A DNA stretch of 5,992 nt from an uncultured bacterium (lineage in GTDB: Bacteria > Bacillota_A > Clostridia > Lachnospirales > Lachnospiraceae), in contig CAJMOO010000102.1 of the NCBI GenBank assembly GCA_905215045.1, positions 1-5,992 on the forward strand, written 5' to 3'. The notes beneath the pieces were generated by a model. It saw only the letters and a program-made list of their open reading frames with translations, did no database searches and was not told the origin of the DNA. The position numbers and the translations under genes are program-made. Below are positions 1 to 5,914 of the stretch, piece after piece. Every line of letters begins with the position of its first letter. Positions within the stretch are counted from its first letter, which is position 1.

Positions 1-773
1 CAATGCTTGAAGATATCGCTATCTTAACAGGTGGTACAGTGATCTCTGAAGAAGTTGGTCTAGAATTAAAAGACGCAACATTAGATCAGTTAGGACGTGC
101 AAAATCTGTCAAAGTTGAAAAAGAAAACACAGTCATCGTAGACGGTGAAGGAGATAAAGATGCAATCCAGGCACGTCTTGGACAGATCAAAGCACAGATC
201 GAAGAAACAACATCTGAATTCGACAAAGAAAAATTACAGGAAAGATTAGCTAAATTATCTGGTGGAGTTGCAGTGATCCGTGTTGGAGCAGCAACAGAAA
301 CAGAGATGAAAGAAAGCAAATTACGTCTGGAAGATGCCTTAGCAGCAACAAAAGCAGCAGTAGAAGAAGGAATCATCTTCGGTGGAGGATCTGCTTATAT
401 CCATGCATCTAAGAAAGCAGCTGAGAATGTAGCAGACTTAGAAGGAGACGAAAAGACAGGAGCAAACATCATCCTCAAAGCATTAGAAGCACCATTATTC
501 CAGATCGCAGTCAATGCAGGTCTTGAAGGAGCTGTGATCGTCAATAAAGTAAAAGAAGCAGAAATCGGAAAAGGATTCGATGCATTACATGGAGAATACG
601 TAGACATGGTAGAAAAAGGAATCATCGATCCAGCCAAAGTAACAAGAAGCGCATTACAGAATGCAACATCCGTAGCTTCTACATTATTAACAACAGAATC
701 AGTTGTTGCGAATATCAAAGAAGAAGCACCAGCAATGCCAGCAGGAGCACCAGCCGGAATGGGAATGATGTAG
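1..773 (+). CDS. groEL: Chaperonin GroEL (Hsp60), C-terminal part, 5' truncated by window edge
   Basis: This is the 60-kDa chaperonin subunit that forms the double-ring cytosolic folding chamber closed by GroES. The frame is open from the first bases of the window. The ATG at position 3 is not the start: it is the internal Met of the family's MLEDIA...LTGG segment, near residue 290 of about 540. Visible landmarks are [10 protein letters not shown] at the start of the fragment, the [20 protein letters not shown] helical stretch, [13 protein letters not shown], the LEDAL segment (its Asp corresponds to the ATP-hydrolysis Asp398 of E. coli GroEL), [10 protein letters not shown], and [13 protein letters not shown]. 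The C-terminus is a Met/Gly/Ala/Pro tail ending GMGMM, a variant of the usual GGM tail. About 256 residues are present and no disruption is seen. In Clostridia the gene normally follows groES; that part is outside the window. Transcription appears to end at the terminator at 929-973. Confidence 0.98.
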   Translation, partial: MLEDIAILTGGTVISEEVGLELKDATLDQLGRAKSVKVEKENTVIVDGEGDKDAIQARLGQIKAQIEETTSEFDKEKLQERLAKLSGGVAVIRVGAATETEMKESKLRLEDALAATKAAVEEGIIFGGGSAYIHASKKAAENVADLEGDEKTGANIILKALEAPLFQIAVNAGLEGAVIVNKVKEAEIGKGFDALHGEYVDMVEKGIIDPAKVTRSALQNATSVASTLLTTESVVANIKEEAPAMPAGAPAGMGMM

Positions 774-781
774 AGACATTG

Positions 782-923
782 AGTACTTAGAGAAAGCAAG
801 CCAAAGGCGCAGCTTGAACTTAGTGCGAAAGTCCGTCCCGAACCTTAGCGAATCCGAGCCACAGGCGAAAGATGAGCTTAGTTGAGTGGGCGTCTACAGG
901 GAGCGAAGCGACTCAAAGACTAA
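782..923 (+). repeat. Structured groEL 3' region with imperfect 58-base-period repeat
   Basis: This stretch between the groEL stop and its terminator is visibly more GC-rich than its surroundings and has no convincing reading frame. Two related units lie 58 bases apart. The core AGCCAnAGGCG...TGA.CTTAGT occurs at 799-824 and 857-882 with 20 of 26 positions identical and no gaps. Each core is preceded at the same distance by CTTAG (786-790 and 844-848). The 3' part can fold: TTGAGT (882-887) pairs with ACTCAA (911-916), and TTAG (878-881) can extend to CTAA (920-923) across a 3-base bulge. It could be a structured 3' UTR or one copy of a dispersed intergenic repeat; the sequence alone cannot separate these. 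Confidence 0.5.
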
Positions 924-928
924 ATATC

Positions 929-973
929 AAAAATCCTACAGAAATTCGAATGAATTTCTGCAGGATTTTTTTT
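929..973 (+). terminator. Strong rho-independent terminator of groEL, likely bidirectional
   Basis: A long hairpin is visible. Bases 929-937 pair with 962-970 and, after one A/C mismatch (938/961), 939-947 pair with 952-960 around a GAAT loop. The plus strand continues in a run of eight T (966-973). On the minus strand the same stem is followed by five T, so it could also end transcription coming from the convergent remnant whose stop codon lies just beyond it. It sits about 155 bases after the groEL stop codon. Confidence 0.92.
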
Positions 974-985
974 CTCCATAAAAAA

Positions 986-1212
986 CTAAAATCGATACGT
1001 CTTCCCTTTCTTCCAAACTACCCAATATTCCACATTCGCACAATCATTCACGATCGGAATCCTCTTCCGATCATTTAAAATCTCATCCGGATAAGAAGCA
1101 TAATTCGTAGAAAAACAAAACAAAGTCGAAGATTTTACCAATTATAACCATTCAGATCATGAAATTTAAGTTTGTCATAAGAACAAAGACTATGCCCAAA
1201 AGGAATACAAAC
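986..1212 (-). pseudogene. Remnant of an unrecognised minus-strand gene (3' end, frameshifted)
   Basis: Read on the minus strand, 988-1138 gives an open stretch ending with TAG at 986-988. It has protein-like composition, including the segments NYASYPDEILNDRKR and VEYWVVWKKGKTYRF. Upstream, a second minus frame (about 1212 down to the stop at 1135-1137) reads PFGHSLCSYDKLKF and HDLNGYNW and then breaks. The two pieces look like one former protein separated by one or more frameshifts near 1110-1140, a region with T-rich runs. The stop codon faces the bidirectional terminator at 929-973, as expected for a gene convergent with groEL. I do not recognise the family. Toward 1214 the sequence passes into the plus-strand dehydrogenase remnant, so the 5' part of this gene is lost. 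Coding origin is inferred from residue composition only. Confidence 0.35.
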
Positions 1213-1213
1213 C

Positions 1214-1709
1214 GACAAATTAAGATTAAAGCCATTTGAAACAGTTGTAGTCATTGGTGCAGGAACTATGGGATTAATTAACGCCCAGACAGCGAAAGCT
1301 TACGGATGTCGTGTGATCGTATCAGAGATGATCCCTAAGAAGATTGAGATAGCCAAAGCGATGGGATTTTGTGATCGTAGCTGTTGGATCAACCAGTGCC
1401 AACAGTCAGGGACTTGAGATGTTAAAACAAAATGATGGAAGAATGTTATTATTTGCGGCAGGATATCCAGTTCCAGAGTTGAAAGTTGACTCAAATATGT
1501 TACACTATAGAAAGATGGAACTGATCGGGACATTCGGGGCAGATCATGAAGACTTCAAAGAAGCTGCCAAAGCATTAAGTACCAAGGTTGTGGATGTGTC
1601 TAAATTGGTAGAAGAGAAGAAATTTCCACTAAGCAGACTGCAGGAAGCTTATGAAGAGGCAAGCAAACCTGGAATGTACAGGGTAAGTGTCATGTTAGAC
1701 GAAGAATAA
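1214..1709 (+). pseudogene. Remnant of a sorbitol/L-iditol dehydrogenase-like zinc alcohol dehydrogenase
   Basis: The intact family (medium-chain dehydrogenase, about 345 residues) oxidises polyols such as sorbitol with NAD+. Here the N-terminal zinc-binding catalytic domain is missing. The remnant begins around DKLRLKPFETVVV and carries the Rossmann motif GAGTMG, then INAQTAKAYG and PKKIEIAKAMGF (to about 1369). A deletion of what would be roughly 25-30 residues plus a frame change follows. The frame resumes at GTG 1371 with VIVAVGSTSAN and runs through LLFAAGYPVPEL, HYRKMELIGTFGADHEDF and the C-terminal LSRLQEAYEEASKPG to the stop at 1707-1709. The piece from 1371 is open for 112 codons but lacks the metal-binding domain and most of the coenzyme site, so an active enzyme is not expected. 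It ends 27 bases before the next gene, suggesting the two were once co-transcribed. Confidence 0.85.
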
Positions 1710-1736
1710 ATGAAACGCTAAAAACAGGAGGTAGCC

Positions 1737-2891
1737 ATGAACAATTTTACGTATTCTATTCCAACAAAGATTCATTTTGGAAAAGGACAGATTTCTCATC
1801 TTAGTGAACTTTCAGAGAGCGGTAACAAAGTTTTACTATGTTATGGCGGTGGAAGTATCAAAAAAGCAGGAATTTATGACGAAGCAGTCAAGATTTTAAA
1901 AGAAGAAGATATGGAACTCTTTGAATTATCAGGAATCGCACCAAATCCAAAGATTGAATCTGTTAGAGAAGGTGTAAAACTTTGTAAAGAAAACAGCATC
2001 GATATGGTACTTGCTATTGGAGGAGGATCTGTCATTGACTGTGCAAAGGTTGTAGCGGCAGGAGCTTGCTATGATGGGGATCCATGGGATCTGGTTATTA
2101 CACCAAGATGGATCAAGAAAGCATTGCCAATTTACAGTGTCCTGACATTATCAGCCACAGGATCAGAGATGGATAAATTTGCGGTTATCTCCGATATGTC
2201 AAAGAATGAGAAATGGGGAACTGCAAGTGATCATATGAAACCAAAGATGTCAATCCTTGATCCGGAATATACCTATTCTGTATCAAAAAAACAGACAGCG
2301 GCCGGAACAGCAGATATCATCAGTCATATTTGCGAGAATTACTTTACCAATGTGAAGAATGCAGACGTTCAAGCAAGATTTGCGGAAGGACTGTTAAAGA
2401 ACTGTTATAAATATGGTCCTGTTGCTTTAGAAGAACCAGACAATTATGATGCAAGAGCTAATCTGATGTGGACAGCAAGTATGGCAATTAACGGAATGAT
2501 CCAATATGGAGCTGAAGTCGCATGGTGTGTACATCCAATGGAACATGAATTAAGCGCATTCTACGATATCACACATGGAGAAGGATTAGCGATCTTAACA
2601 CCTCACTGGATGGATTTTGCACTGAATGATGATACAGCATATAAATTTGCAGACTATGCAAGAAATGTCTGGGATGTTGTAAATGACGATGACATGGCAG
2701 CAGCCAAAGAAGGAATTGCATATACGAGAGAGTACTTTAAGAAGATGGGACTTCCACAGACGTTAACAGATGTTGGAATTGATAAAGAATATTTTGACAT
2801 TATGGCACAGAAAGCGGCCGATGGATGCAAGGGATCTTTTGTACCATTGAGTAAAGAAGATATTGTAAGTATTTACGAAGCAGCTCTATAA
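1737..2891 (+). CDS. Iron-containing alcohol dehydrogenase (butanol dehydrogenase/YqhD-like)
   Basis: This is a group III metal-dependent alcohol dehydrogenase, predicted cytosolic, that interconverts aldehydes and alcohols with NAD(P)H. Its 384 residues are full length for the BDH/YqhD branch. The N-terminal dinucleotide-binding domain shows GGGS at residues 37-40 and GGGSVID at 95-101, followed by LSATGSEMD near 138-146. The metal ligands expected for the family are all present: Asp193 and His197 in GTADIISH, His266 in the HPMEHELS segment, and His280 in ITHGEGLA. His270, also conserved, lies between. The ATG at 1737 has a strong AGGAGGT site four bases upstream. No promoter could be identified in the decayed DNA in front of it, and it ends at a hairpin terminator. 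In a fermenting anaerobe it most likely regenerates oxidised cofactor by reducing an aldehyde; the substrate cannot be deduced. Nothing suggests damage. Confidence 0.95.
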   Translation: MNNFTYSIPTKIHFGKGQISHLSELSESGNKVLLCYGGGSIKKAGIYDEAVKILKEEDMELFELSGIAPNPKIESVREGVKLCKENSIDMVLAIGGGSVIDCAKVVAAGACYDGDPWDLVITPRWIKKALPIYSVLTLSATGSEMDKFAVISDMSKNEKWGTASDHMKPKMSILDPEYTYSVSKKQTAAGTADIISHICENYFTNVKNADVQARFAEGLLKNCYKYGPVALEEPDNYDARANLMWTASMAINGMIQYGAEVAWCVHPMEHELSAFYDITHGEGLAILTPHWMDFALNDDTAYKFADYARNVWDVVNDDDMAAAKEGIAYTREYFKKMGLPQTLTDVGIDKEYFDIMAQKAADGCKGSFVPLSKEDIVSIYEAAL

Positions 2892-2904
2892 TAATGTAGA
2901 AAGT

Positions 2905-2944
2905 AAGCAGCATGGCAGCAAAGAAAGCAGTTATGCTGCTTTTT
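2905..2944 (+). terminator. Rho-independent terminator after the iron alcohol dehydrogenase
   Basis: Left arm 2905-2913 (AAGCAGCAT) pairs perfectly over nine bases with 2933-2941 (ATGCTGCTT), with a 19-base loop. The stem runs into a run of five T (2940-2944). It starts about 13 bases after the stop codon and separates the dehydrogenase from the nfn cluster. Confidence 0.85.
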
Positions 2945-2954
2945 ACATAAAAAA

Positions 2955-3000
2955 CAATAAAATTATATTAAATATTTTAATGCGAAATAAAATTTTATTG
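2955..3000. repeat. AT-rich inverted repeat upstream of nfnA
   Basis: CAATAAAATT (2955-2964) has a perfect inverted copy, AATTTTATTG, at 2991-3000, with a 26-base centre. The right copy also lies within a second 14-base palindrome, AATAAAATTTTATT (2986-2999). It could be an operator or an AT-rich upstream promoter element, but the base composition alone makes such matches fairly likely. Confidence 0.35.
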
Positions 3001-3049
3001 CCGATAAAAAATAAATAAAAAAATACTTTCTTATTGTGCAGATTCCATG

Positions 3050-3055
3050 TATAAT
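3050..3055 (+). promoter_or_regulatory. Probable -10 element for the nfnAB cluster
   Basis: A perfect TATAAT lies 35 bases before the preferred nfnA GTG start. No good -35 hexamer is found at the right distance: at 17 bases the hexamer is TTTCTT (3027-3032), a poor match. The surrounding DNA is very A-rich, which could compensate. The element falls inside the longest possible nfnA reading frame, which argues against the upstream GTG at 3036 as the translation start. Confidence 0.5.
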
Positions 3056-3089
3056 AAAAAGAAGATATTTTAAGAAAGAGGTGTACGTG

Positions 3090-3911
3090 GTGTATAAGAT
3101 TGTCAAGAAGCAGACACTCAACCAGGCAGTTGAGTTAATGGAGATTCATGCTCCTTATGTGGCAAGAAAATGTGAACCGGGACAGTTCATCATTATCCGA
3201 GTAGATGAAGATGGAGAAAGGGTTCCTTTAACGATCGCAGATTATGATCGTGAGAAAGAGACAGTAACGATCATTTATCAGGTTGTAGGATATACAACAG
3301 AATTGTTAAGCAAGAAAGCAGAAGGAGATTATGTACAGGATTTCGTGGGACCATTAGGTCAGCCAGCTCCTTTGCACAAGTGTGACCGTGTCATCGGTGT
3401 AGCCGGTGGTGTAGGTGCAGCCCCATTATATCCACAGCTTCGTAAGTTAGCGAAGATGGGAGTACCAGTTGATGTGATCATTGGTGGTAAGAGTGCAGAA
3501 TTTGTTATTCTTAAGGAATTATTCGAAGAATTCTGCGATAATGTATATATTGCAACAGATGACGGAAGTCTTGGAACCAAAGGTTTTGTTACAACAGTAT
3601 TAGAAGACCAGATCAAAGCTGGAGTAAAATACGATGAAGTTATCGCAATCGGGCCACTTATCATGATGAAGAATGTGGTTAAGATCACAAAAGAATATGA
3701 CATCCCAACTATGGTATCTTTAAATCCGATCATGATCGACGGAACAGGAATGTGCGGTGGATGCCGTGTCAACATCGGTGGAGAAACAAAATTCGCATGT
3801 GTTGACGGACCAGATTTTGATGGATTTAAAGTAGACTTTGACGAATGTATGCAGCGTCAGGGTATGTTCAGAGAAGAAGAACATGAATGTAGAATTGGAA
3901 GGGGGATGTAA
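3090..3911 (+). CDS. nfnA: NfnA: NAD-binding FAD/[2Fe-2S] subunit of NADH-dependent ferredoxin:NADP+ oxidoreductase
   Basis: This is the small subunit of the electron-bifurcating transhydrogenase NfnAB, a soluble cytosolic complex coupling NADH and reduced ferredoxin to NADPH formation (reversible). The protein belongs to the ferredoxin-NADP reductase/PyrK-like fold. The FAD-binding motif RVPLTIAD is at residues 44-51, and the nucleotide-binding segment GVAGGVGAAPLYPQ at 103-116. DDGSLGTKG and IGPLIMMK follow. The C-terminal [2Fe-2S] site reads DGTGMCGGC...FAC. Asp217, Cys222, Cys225 and Cys237 fit the one-Asp, three-Cys ligation known for NfnA. GTG 3090 is chosen as start because GAGGTG (3078-3083) lies six bases upstream and the product begins MYKIVKK, as relatives do, giving 273 residues. 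The frame is open back to GTG 3036, but that would read through the probable -10 element. GTG 3087 is possible but too close to the ribosome site. nfnB starts three bases after the stop. Confidence 0.95.
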   Translation: MYKIVKKQTLNQAVELMEIHAPYVARKCEPGQFIIIRVDEDGERVPLTIADYDREKETVTIIYQVVGYTTELLSKKAEGDYVQDFVGPLGQPAPLHKCDRVIGVAGGVGAAPLYPQLRKLAKMGVPVDVIIGGKSAEFVILKELFEEFCDNVYIATDDGSLGTKGFVTTVLEDQIKAGVKYDEVIAIGPLIMMKNVVKITKEYDIPTMVSLNPIMIDGTGMCGGCRVNIGGETKFACVDGPDFDGFKVDFDECMQRQGMFREEEHECRIGRGM

Positions 3912-3914
3912 ACG

Positions 3915-5306
3915 ATGGCAAATATGAGTCTTAAGAAGGTAGCTATGCCAGAACAGGACCCAAATGTCCGTAATAAGAACTTTGAAGAGGTTGCTCTTGG
4001 ATATACAAAAGAGATGGCAATGGAAGAAGCAGCTCGTTGCTTAAACTGTAAGAATAAACCTTGTGTTGGAGGATGTCCGGTTAACGTACCAATTCCAGCA
4101 TTTATCGAGAAAGTCGCAGCAGGAGACTTTGAAGGTGCATATGAAGTTATCACAACAGAGAATGCATTACCAGCAATCTGCGGACGAGTATGTCCACAGG
4201 AGAACCAGTGTGAAGGTAAATGTGTCCGTGGTATCAAGGGAGAGCCTGTTGGTATCGGACGTATGGAACGTTTCGTTGCTGACTGGCATATGGCAAACGC
4301 CAAAGAGACAGAAGTTAACATCGAGAAAAACGGAATGAAAGTCGCAGTTGTCGGATGTGGACCTGCTGGTATCACATGTGCCGGAGAACTGATCAAGAAA
4401 GGTTATGATGTAACAGTTTTTGAAGCATTACATAAACCAGGTGGAGTATTAAGCTATGGTATTCCAGAATTCCGTCTGCCAAAAGATCTGGTAGCAAAAG
4501 AAATCGAAAGCGTTCAGAAGTTAGGTGTAGATATTGAAACAAACGTTATCGTTGGACGTTCTATCACAATTGATGAATTAATGGAAGATGGATACAAAGC
4601 AGTCTTCGTAGGAAGTGGAGCAGGACTTCCAAGATTTTTAAATATTCCTGGAGAAAACCACTTAGGAGTATATTCTGCAAATGAATTCTTGACTCGTGTA
4701 AACTTAATGAAGGGATACAAATTCCCAGAGTGCCCAACTCCAGTCAAAGTTGGTAAGAAAGTAGCAGTCGTAGGTGCTGGTAACGTAGCAATGGATGCTG
4801 CCAGAACAGCAAAACGATTAGGTGCAGAAGAAGTTTATATCGTATATCGCCGTAGCGAGGAAGAAGCACCAGCACGTTTAGAAGAATTACATCACGCAAA
4901 AGAAGAAGGAATTATCTTCAAATTCTTAAATAACCCAGCTGCGATCAAAGCAGACGAGAATGGATGGGTTAAGAGCATGGAGATCATTAAACAGGAACTG
5001 GGTGAACCAGATGCATCTGGAAGACGTTCTCCACGTCCAATTGAAGGATCTAACTATGATCTTGATGTTGATACAGTCATCATCGCGATCGGTCAGAGTC
5101 CTAACCCACTGATCCGTCACACAACACCTGGACTTGACACTCAGAAATGGGGTGGAATCATTGTCAATGAAGAGACAATGGAGACAAGCAAAGATGGTGT
5201 ATACGCAGGTGGAGATACAGTAACTGGAGCAGCAACAGTTATCCTTGCCATGGGAGCAGGAAAGAAAGCAGCTGCAGCAATCGATCAGAAATTACAGGGA
5301 AAATAA
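3915..5306 (+). CDS. nfnB: NfnB: NADP-binding FAD/two-[4Fe-4S] subunit of NADH-dependent ferredoxin:NADP+ oxidoreductase
   Basis: This is the large subunit of NfnAB. Its FAD is the site of electron bifurcation between NADPH, ferredoxin and the NfnA side. The sequence of 463 residues is of normal length. The N-terminal cluster domain has Cys42, 45, 50 and 54 (CLNCKNKPCVGGCP) and Cys89, 93, 99 and 103 (CGRVCPQENQCEGKC). Glu96 in the CPQE motif may matter because a Glu ligand to the proximal cluster is known in studied NfnB proteins. The FAD Rossmann motif VAVVGCGPAG is at 143-152, then GGVLSYGIPEFRLP. The NADPH Rossmann motif VAVVGAGNVAMD is at 283-294, with Arg312-Arg313 placed to bind the 2'-phosphate. 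AGGDT near 431-435 and GAATVILAMG close the FAD site. The fold is shared with the glutamate synthase small subunit GltD, but the adjacent nfnA and the absence of a glutamate synthase large subunit favour NfnB. GGAAGGGGG (3897-3905) serves as ribosome binding site. Confidence 0.95.
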   Translation: MANMSLKKVAMPEQDPNVRNKNFEEVALGYTKEMAMEEAARCLNCKNKPCVGGCPVNVPIPAFIEKVAAGDFEGAYEVITTENALPAICGRVCPQENQCEGKCVRGIKGEPVGIGRMERFVADWHMANAKETEVNIEKNGMKVAVVGCGPAGITCAGELIKKGYDVTVFEALHKPGGVLSYGIPEFRLPKDLVAKEIESVQKLGVDIETNVIVGRSITIDELMEDGYKAVFVGSGAGLPRFLNIPGENHLGVYSANEFLTRVNLMKGYKFPECPTPVKVGKKVAVVGAGNVAMDAARTAKRLGAEEVYIVYRRSEEEAPARLEELHHAKEEGIIFKFLNNPAAIKADENGWVKSMEIIKQELGEPDASGRRSPRPIEGSNYDLDVDTVIIAIGQSPNPLIRHTTPGLDTQKWGGIIVNEETMETSKDGVYAGGDTVTGAATVILAMGAGKKAAAAIDQKLQGK

Positions 5307-5320
5307 AAGGAGGATTCCAA

Positions 5321-5689
5321 ATGGGAAAAGCAATATTTCAGACTGAGATTATCGAACTGGGAGAACAGGTAGATGCTTTTTTTGAGGAAGGTATGTTCGT
5401 ACTTTTCGGAGAAAATGTACCGGATACATTAAAAGATTTCTGTCATTTCATCGATCAGAAGAAAGTAGATGGAACAATCAAAAAAGGAGATAAACTGGTT
5501 GTGGATCAGAAAGAATATCTCATCACTGCCGTAGGAGATATTGCCCAGTCTAATTTGGAGACACTGGGACATTTAACCGTTGTCTTCAGTGGAGCGAAAG
5601 AAGCAGGTCTTCCTGGAAGTATTTGTGTTGAGGCAAAACCAATGCCAAAACTTGCGATCGGAAGTAAACTTTCTATCGTAGAAGAGTAG
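5321..5689 (+). CDS. Solitary PTS glucitol/sorbitol-type EIIA protein
   Basis: The product resembles the EIIA component of the glucitol/sorbitol phosphotransferase system (SrlB/GutB family), a cytosolic phosphocarrier between HPr and EIIB. Its 122 residues match the family length. The conserved ITAVGDIAQSNLETLGHLTVVF block is at residues 68-89 (E. coli: VTAVGS...NLRELGHVTLRF), with QTEI near the start and GLPGSI at 96-101. ATG 5321 follows a strong AAAGGAGG (5306-5313) overlapping the nfnB stop. The 14-base gap indicates co-transcription with nfnAB. In E. coli SrlB, as I recall it, the phosphorylated histidine is His43 in the segment CFIHCH. The equivalent segment here is CHFIDQ (residues 41-46), so an ungapped alignment puts Ile44 there. 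His42 is displaced and His84 (LGH) is retained. No EIIB, EIIC or sorbitol-6-phosphate dehydrogenase is nearby. The role may therefore be regulatory or degenerate; family assignment is firm, function is not. Confidence 0.88.
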   Translation: MGKAIFQTEIIELGEQVDAFFEEGMFVLFGENVPDTLKDFCHFIDQKKVDGTIKKGDKLVVDQKEYLITAVGDIAQSNLETLGHLTVVFSGAKEAGLPGSICVEAKPMPKLAIGSKLSIVEE

Positions 5690-5744
5690 AAATTACAAGA
5701 GATATCATGCAGATTGATATCAAGATCATAGAAAAGGAGTTATT

Positions 5745-5867
5745 GTGAAAGCAGTAATTCCTTTTCTTGTACTTAAAAAGACAGAAGTATGGATTATTAT
5801 ATTTAGAATATTCAGAAAATTTTATACATGTACAGAAAATAATCCATACGTTTTAAAAAAAGTATAA
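5745..5867 (+). CDS. Possible small ORF, 40 codons, unrecognised
   Basis: A GTG at 5745 preceded by AAGGAG (5734-5739, five-base spacing) opens a 40-codon frame ending TAA at 5865-5867. The predicted peptide begins MKAVIPFLVLKK and contains a short hydrophobic stretch (VWIIIF) followed by basic and aromatic residues. It resembles no family I know. The frame contains both arms of a 12-base inverted repeat, which is unusual for a conserved coding sequence. It could be a real small protein translated from the nfn transcript, the start of a decayed gene, or chance. The ribosome site is the main support. Confidence 0.25.
   Translation: MKAVIPFLVLKKTEVWIIIFRIFRKFYTCTENNPYVLKKV
5787..5849. repeat. 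12-base perfect inverted repeat with 39-base centre, between EIIA gene and guaB
   Basis: GTATGGATTATT (5787-5798) is repeated in inverse orientation as AATAATCCATAC (5838-5849). The centre contains palindromes GAATATTC (5806-5813) and TACATGTA (5825-5832), and the octamer CAGAAAAT twice exactly 20 bases apart (5813-5820, 5833-5840). A GTTTT follows the right arm, so a weak terminator for the nfn cluster is possible, but there is no proper T run. The arms could also be a two-site operator. Confidence 0.5.
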
Positions 5868-5876
5868 AATAATCTG

Positions 5877-5905
5877 TTGACATCAAAGAAACTATTTGTT
5901 AACAT
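5877..5905 (+). promoter_or_regulatory. Sigma-A type promoter of guaB
   Basis: A perfect -35 TTGACA (5877-5882) is followed after exactly 17 bases by TAACAT (5900-5905), a four-of-six match to TATAAT. Transcription would start near 5912, giving a leader of about 50 bases. That is too short for a known purine riboswitch, and no such motif is seen. It gives guaB its own promoter, separate from the nfn cluster. Confidence 0.65.
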
Positions 5906-5914
5906 ATCTAACAA
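5896..5914. promoter_or_regulatory. Rex-like inverted repeat overlapping the guaB -10 element
   Basis: TTGTTA (5896-5901) and TAACAA (5909-5914) form a perfect inverted repeat with a seven-base centre. The redox repressor Rex binds TTGTTAA-N4-TTAACAA, in which the same hexamers are six bases apart, so the half-sites match but the spacing is one base longer. It covers the -10 element, where a bound repressor would block transcription. Whether Rex or another factor recognises it is unknown. Confidence 0.3.

Noticed and set aside
395..799. Minus-strand frame of 134 codons, and another at 86-376
   Set aside because: Both are antisense to the unmistakable groEL coding sequence; their composition mirrors groEL codon structure.
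872..1078. Plus-strand open frame of 68 codons from ATG 872
   Set aside because: It runs through the repeat, the terminator hairpin and its T run, has no ribosome site, and its second half is antisense to the better minus-strand remnant.
1300..1533. Minus-strand open frame of 77 codons
   Set aside because: It is antisense to the recognisable sorbitol-dehydrogenase remnant, which explains the DNA fully.
986..1709. Insertion sequence or transposon remnant in the decayed zone
   Set aside because: No transposase-like frame, terminal inverted repeats or target duplication could be found; the two remnants look like ordinary metabolic or unknown genes.
3857..4396. Minus-strand frame of 179 codons across the nfnA-nfnB junction
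   Set aside because: It is antisense to the well-supported cysteine motifs and Rossmann motif of nfnB and has no family resemblance.
3915..5306. Glutamate synthase small subunit (GltD) instead of NfnB
   Set aside because: The folds are homologous, but the directly linked nfnA with its Asp/Cys3 [2Fe-2S] site and the absence of a large glutamate synthase gene favour NfnB.
5701..5723. Two GATATC palindromes 15 bases apart after the EIIA gene
   Set aside because: They are short, make no stable long stem and have no T run, so they do not support a terminator or operator call.
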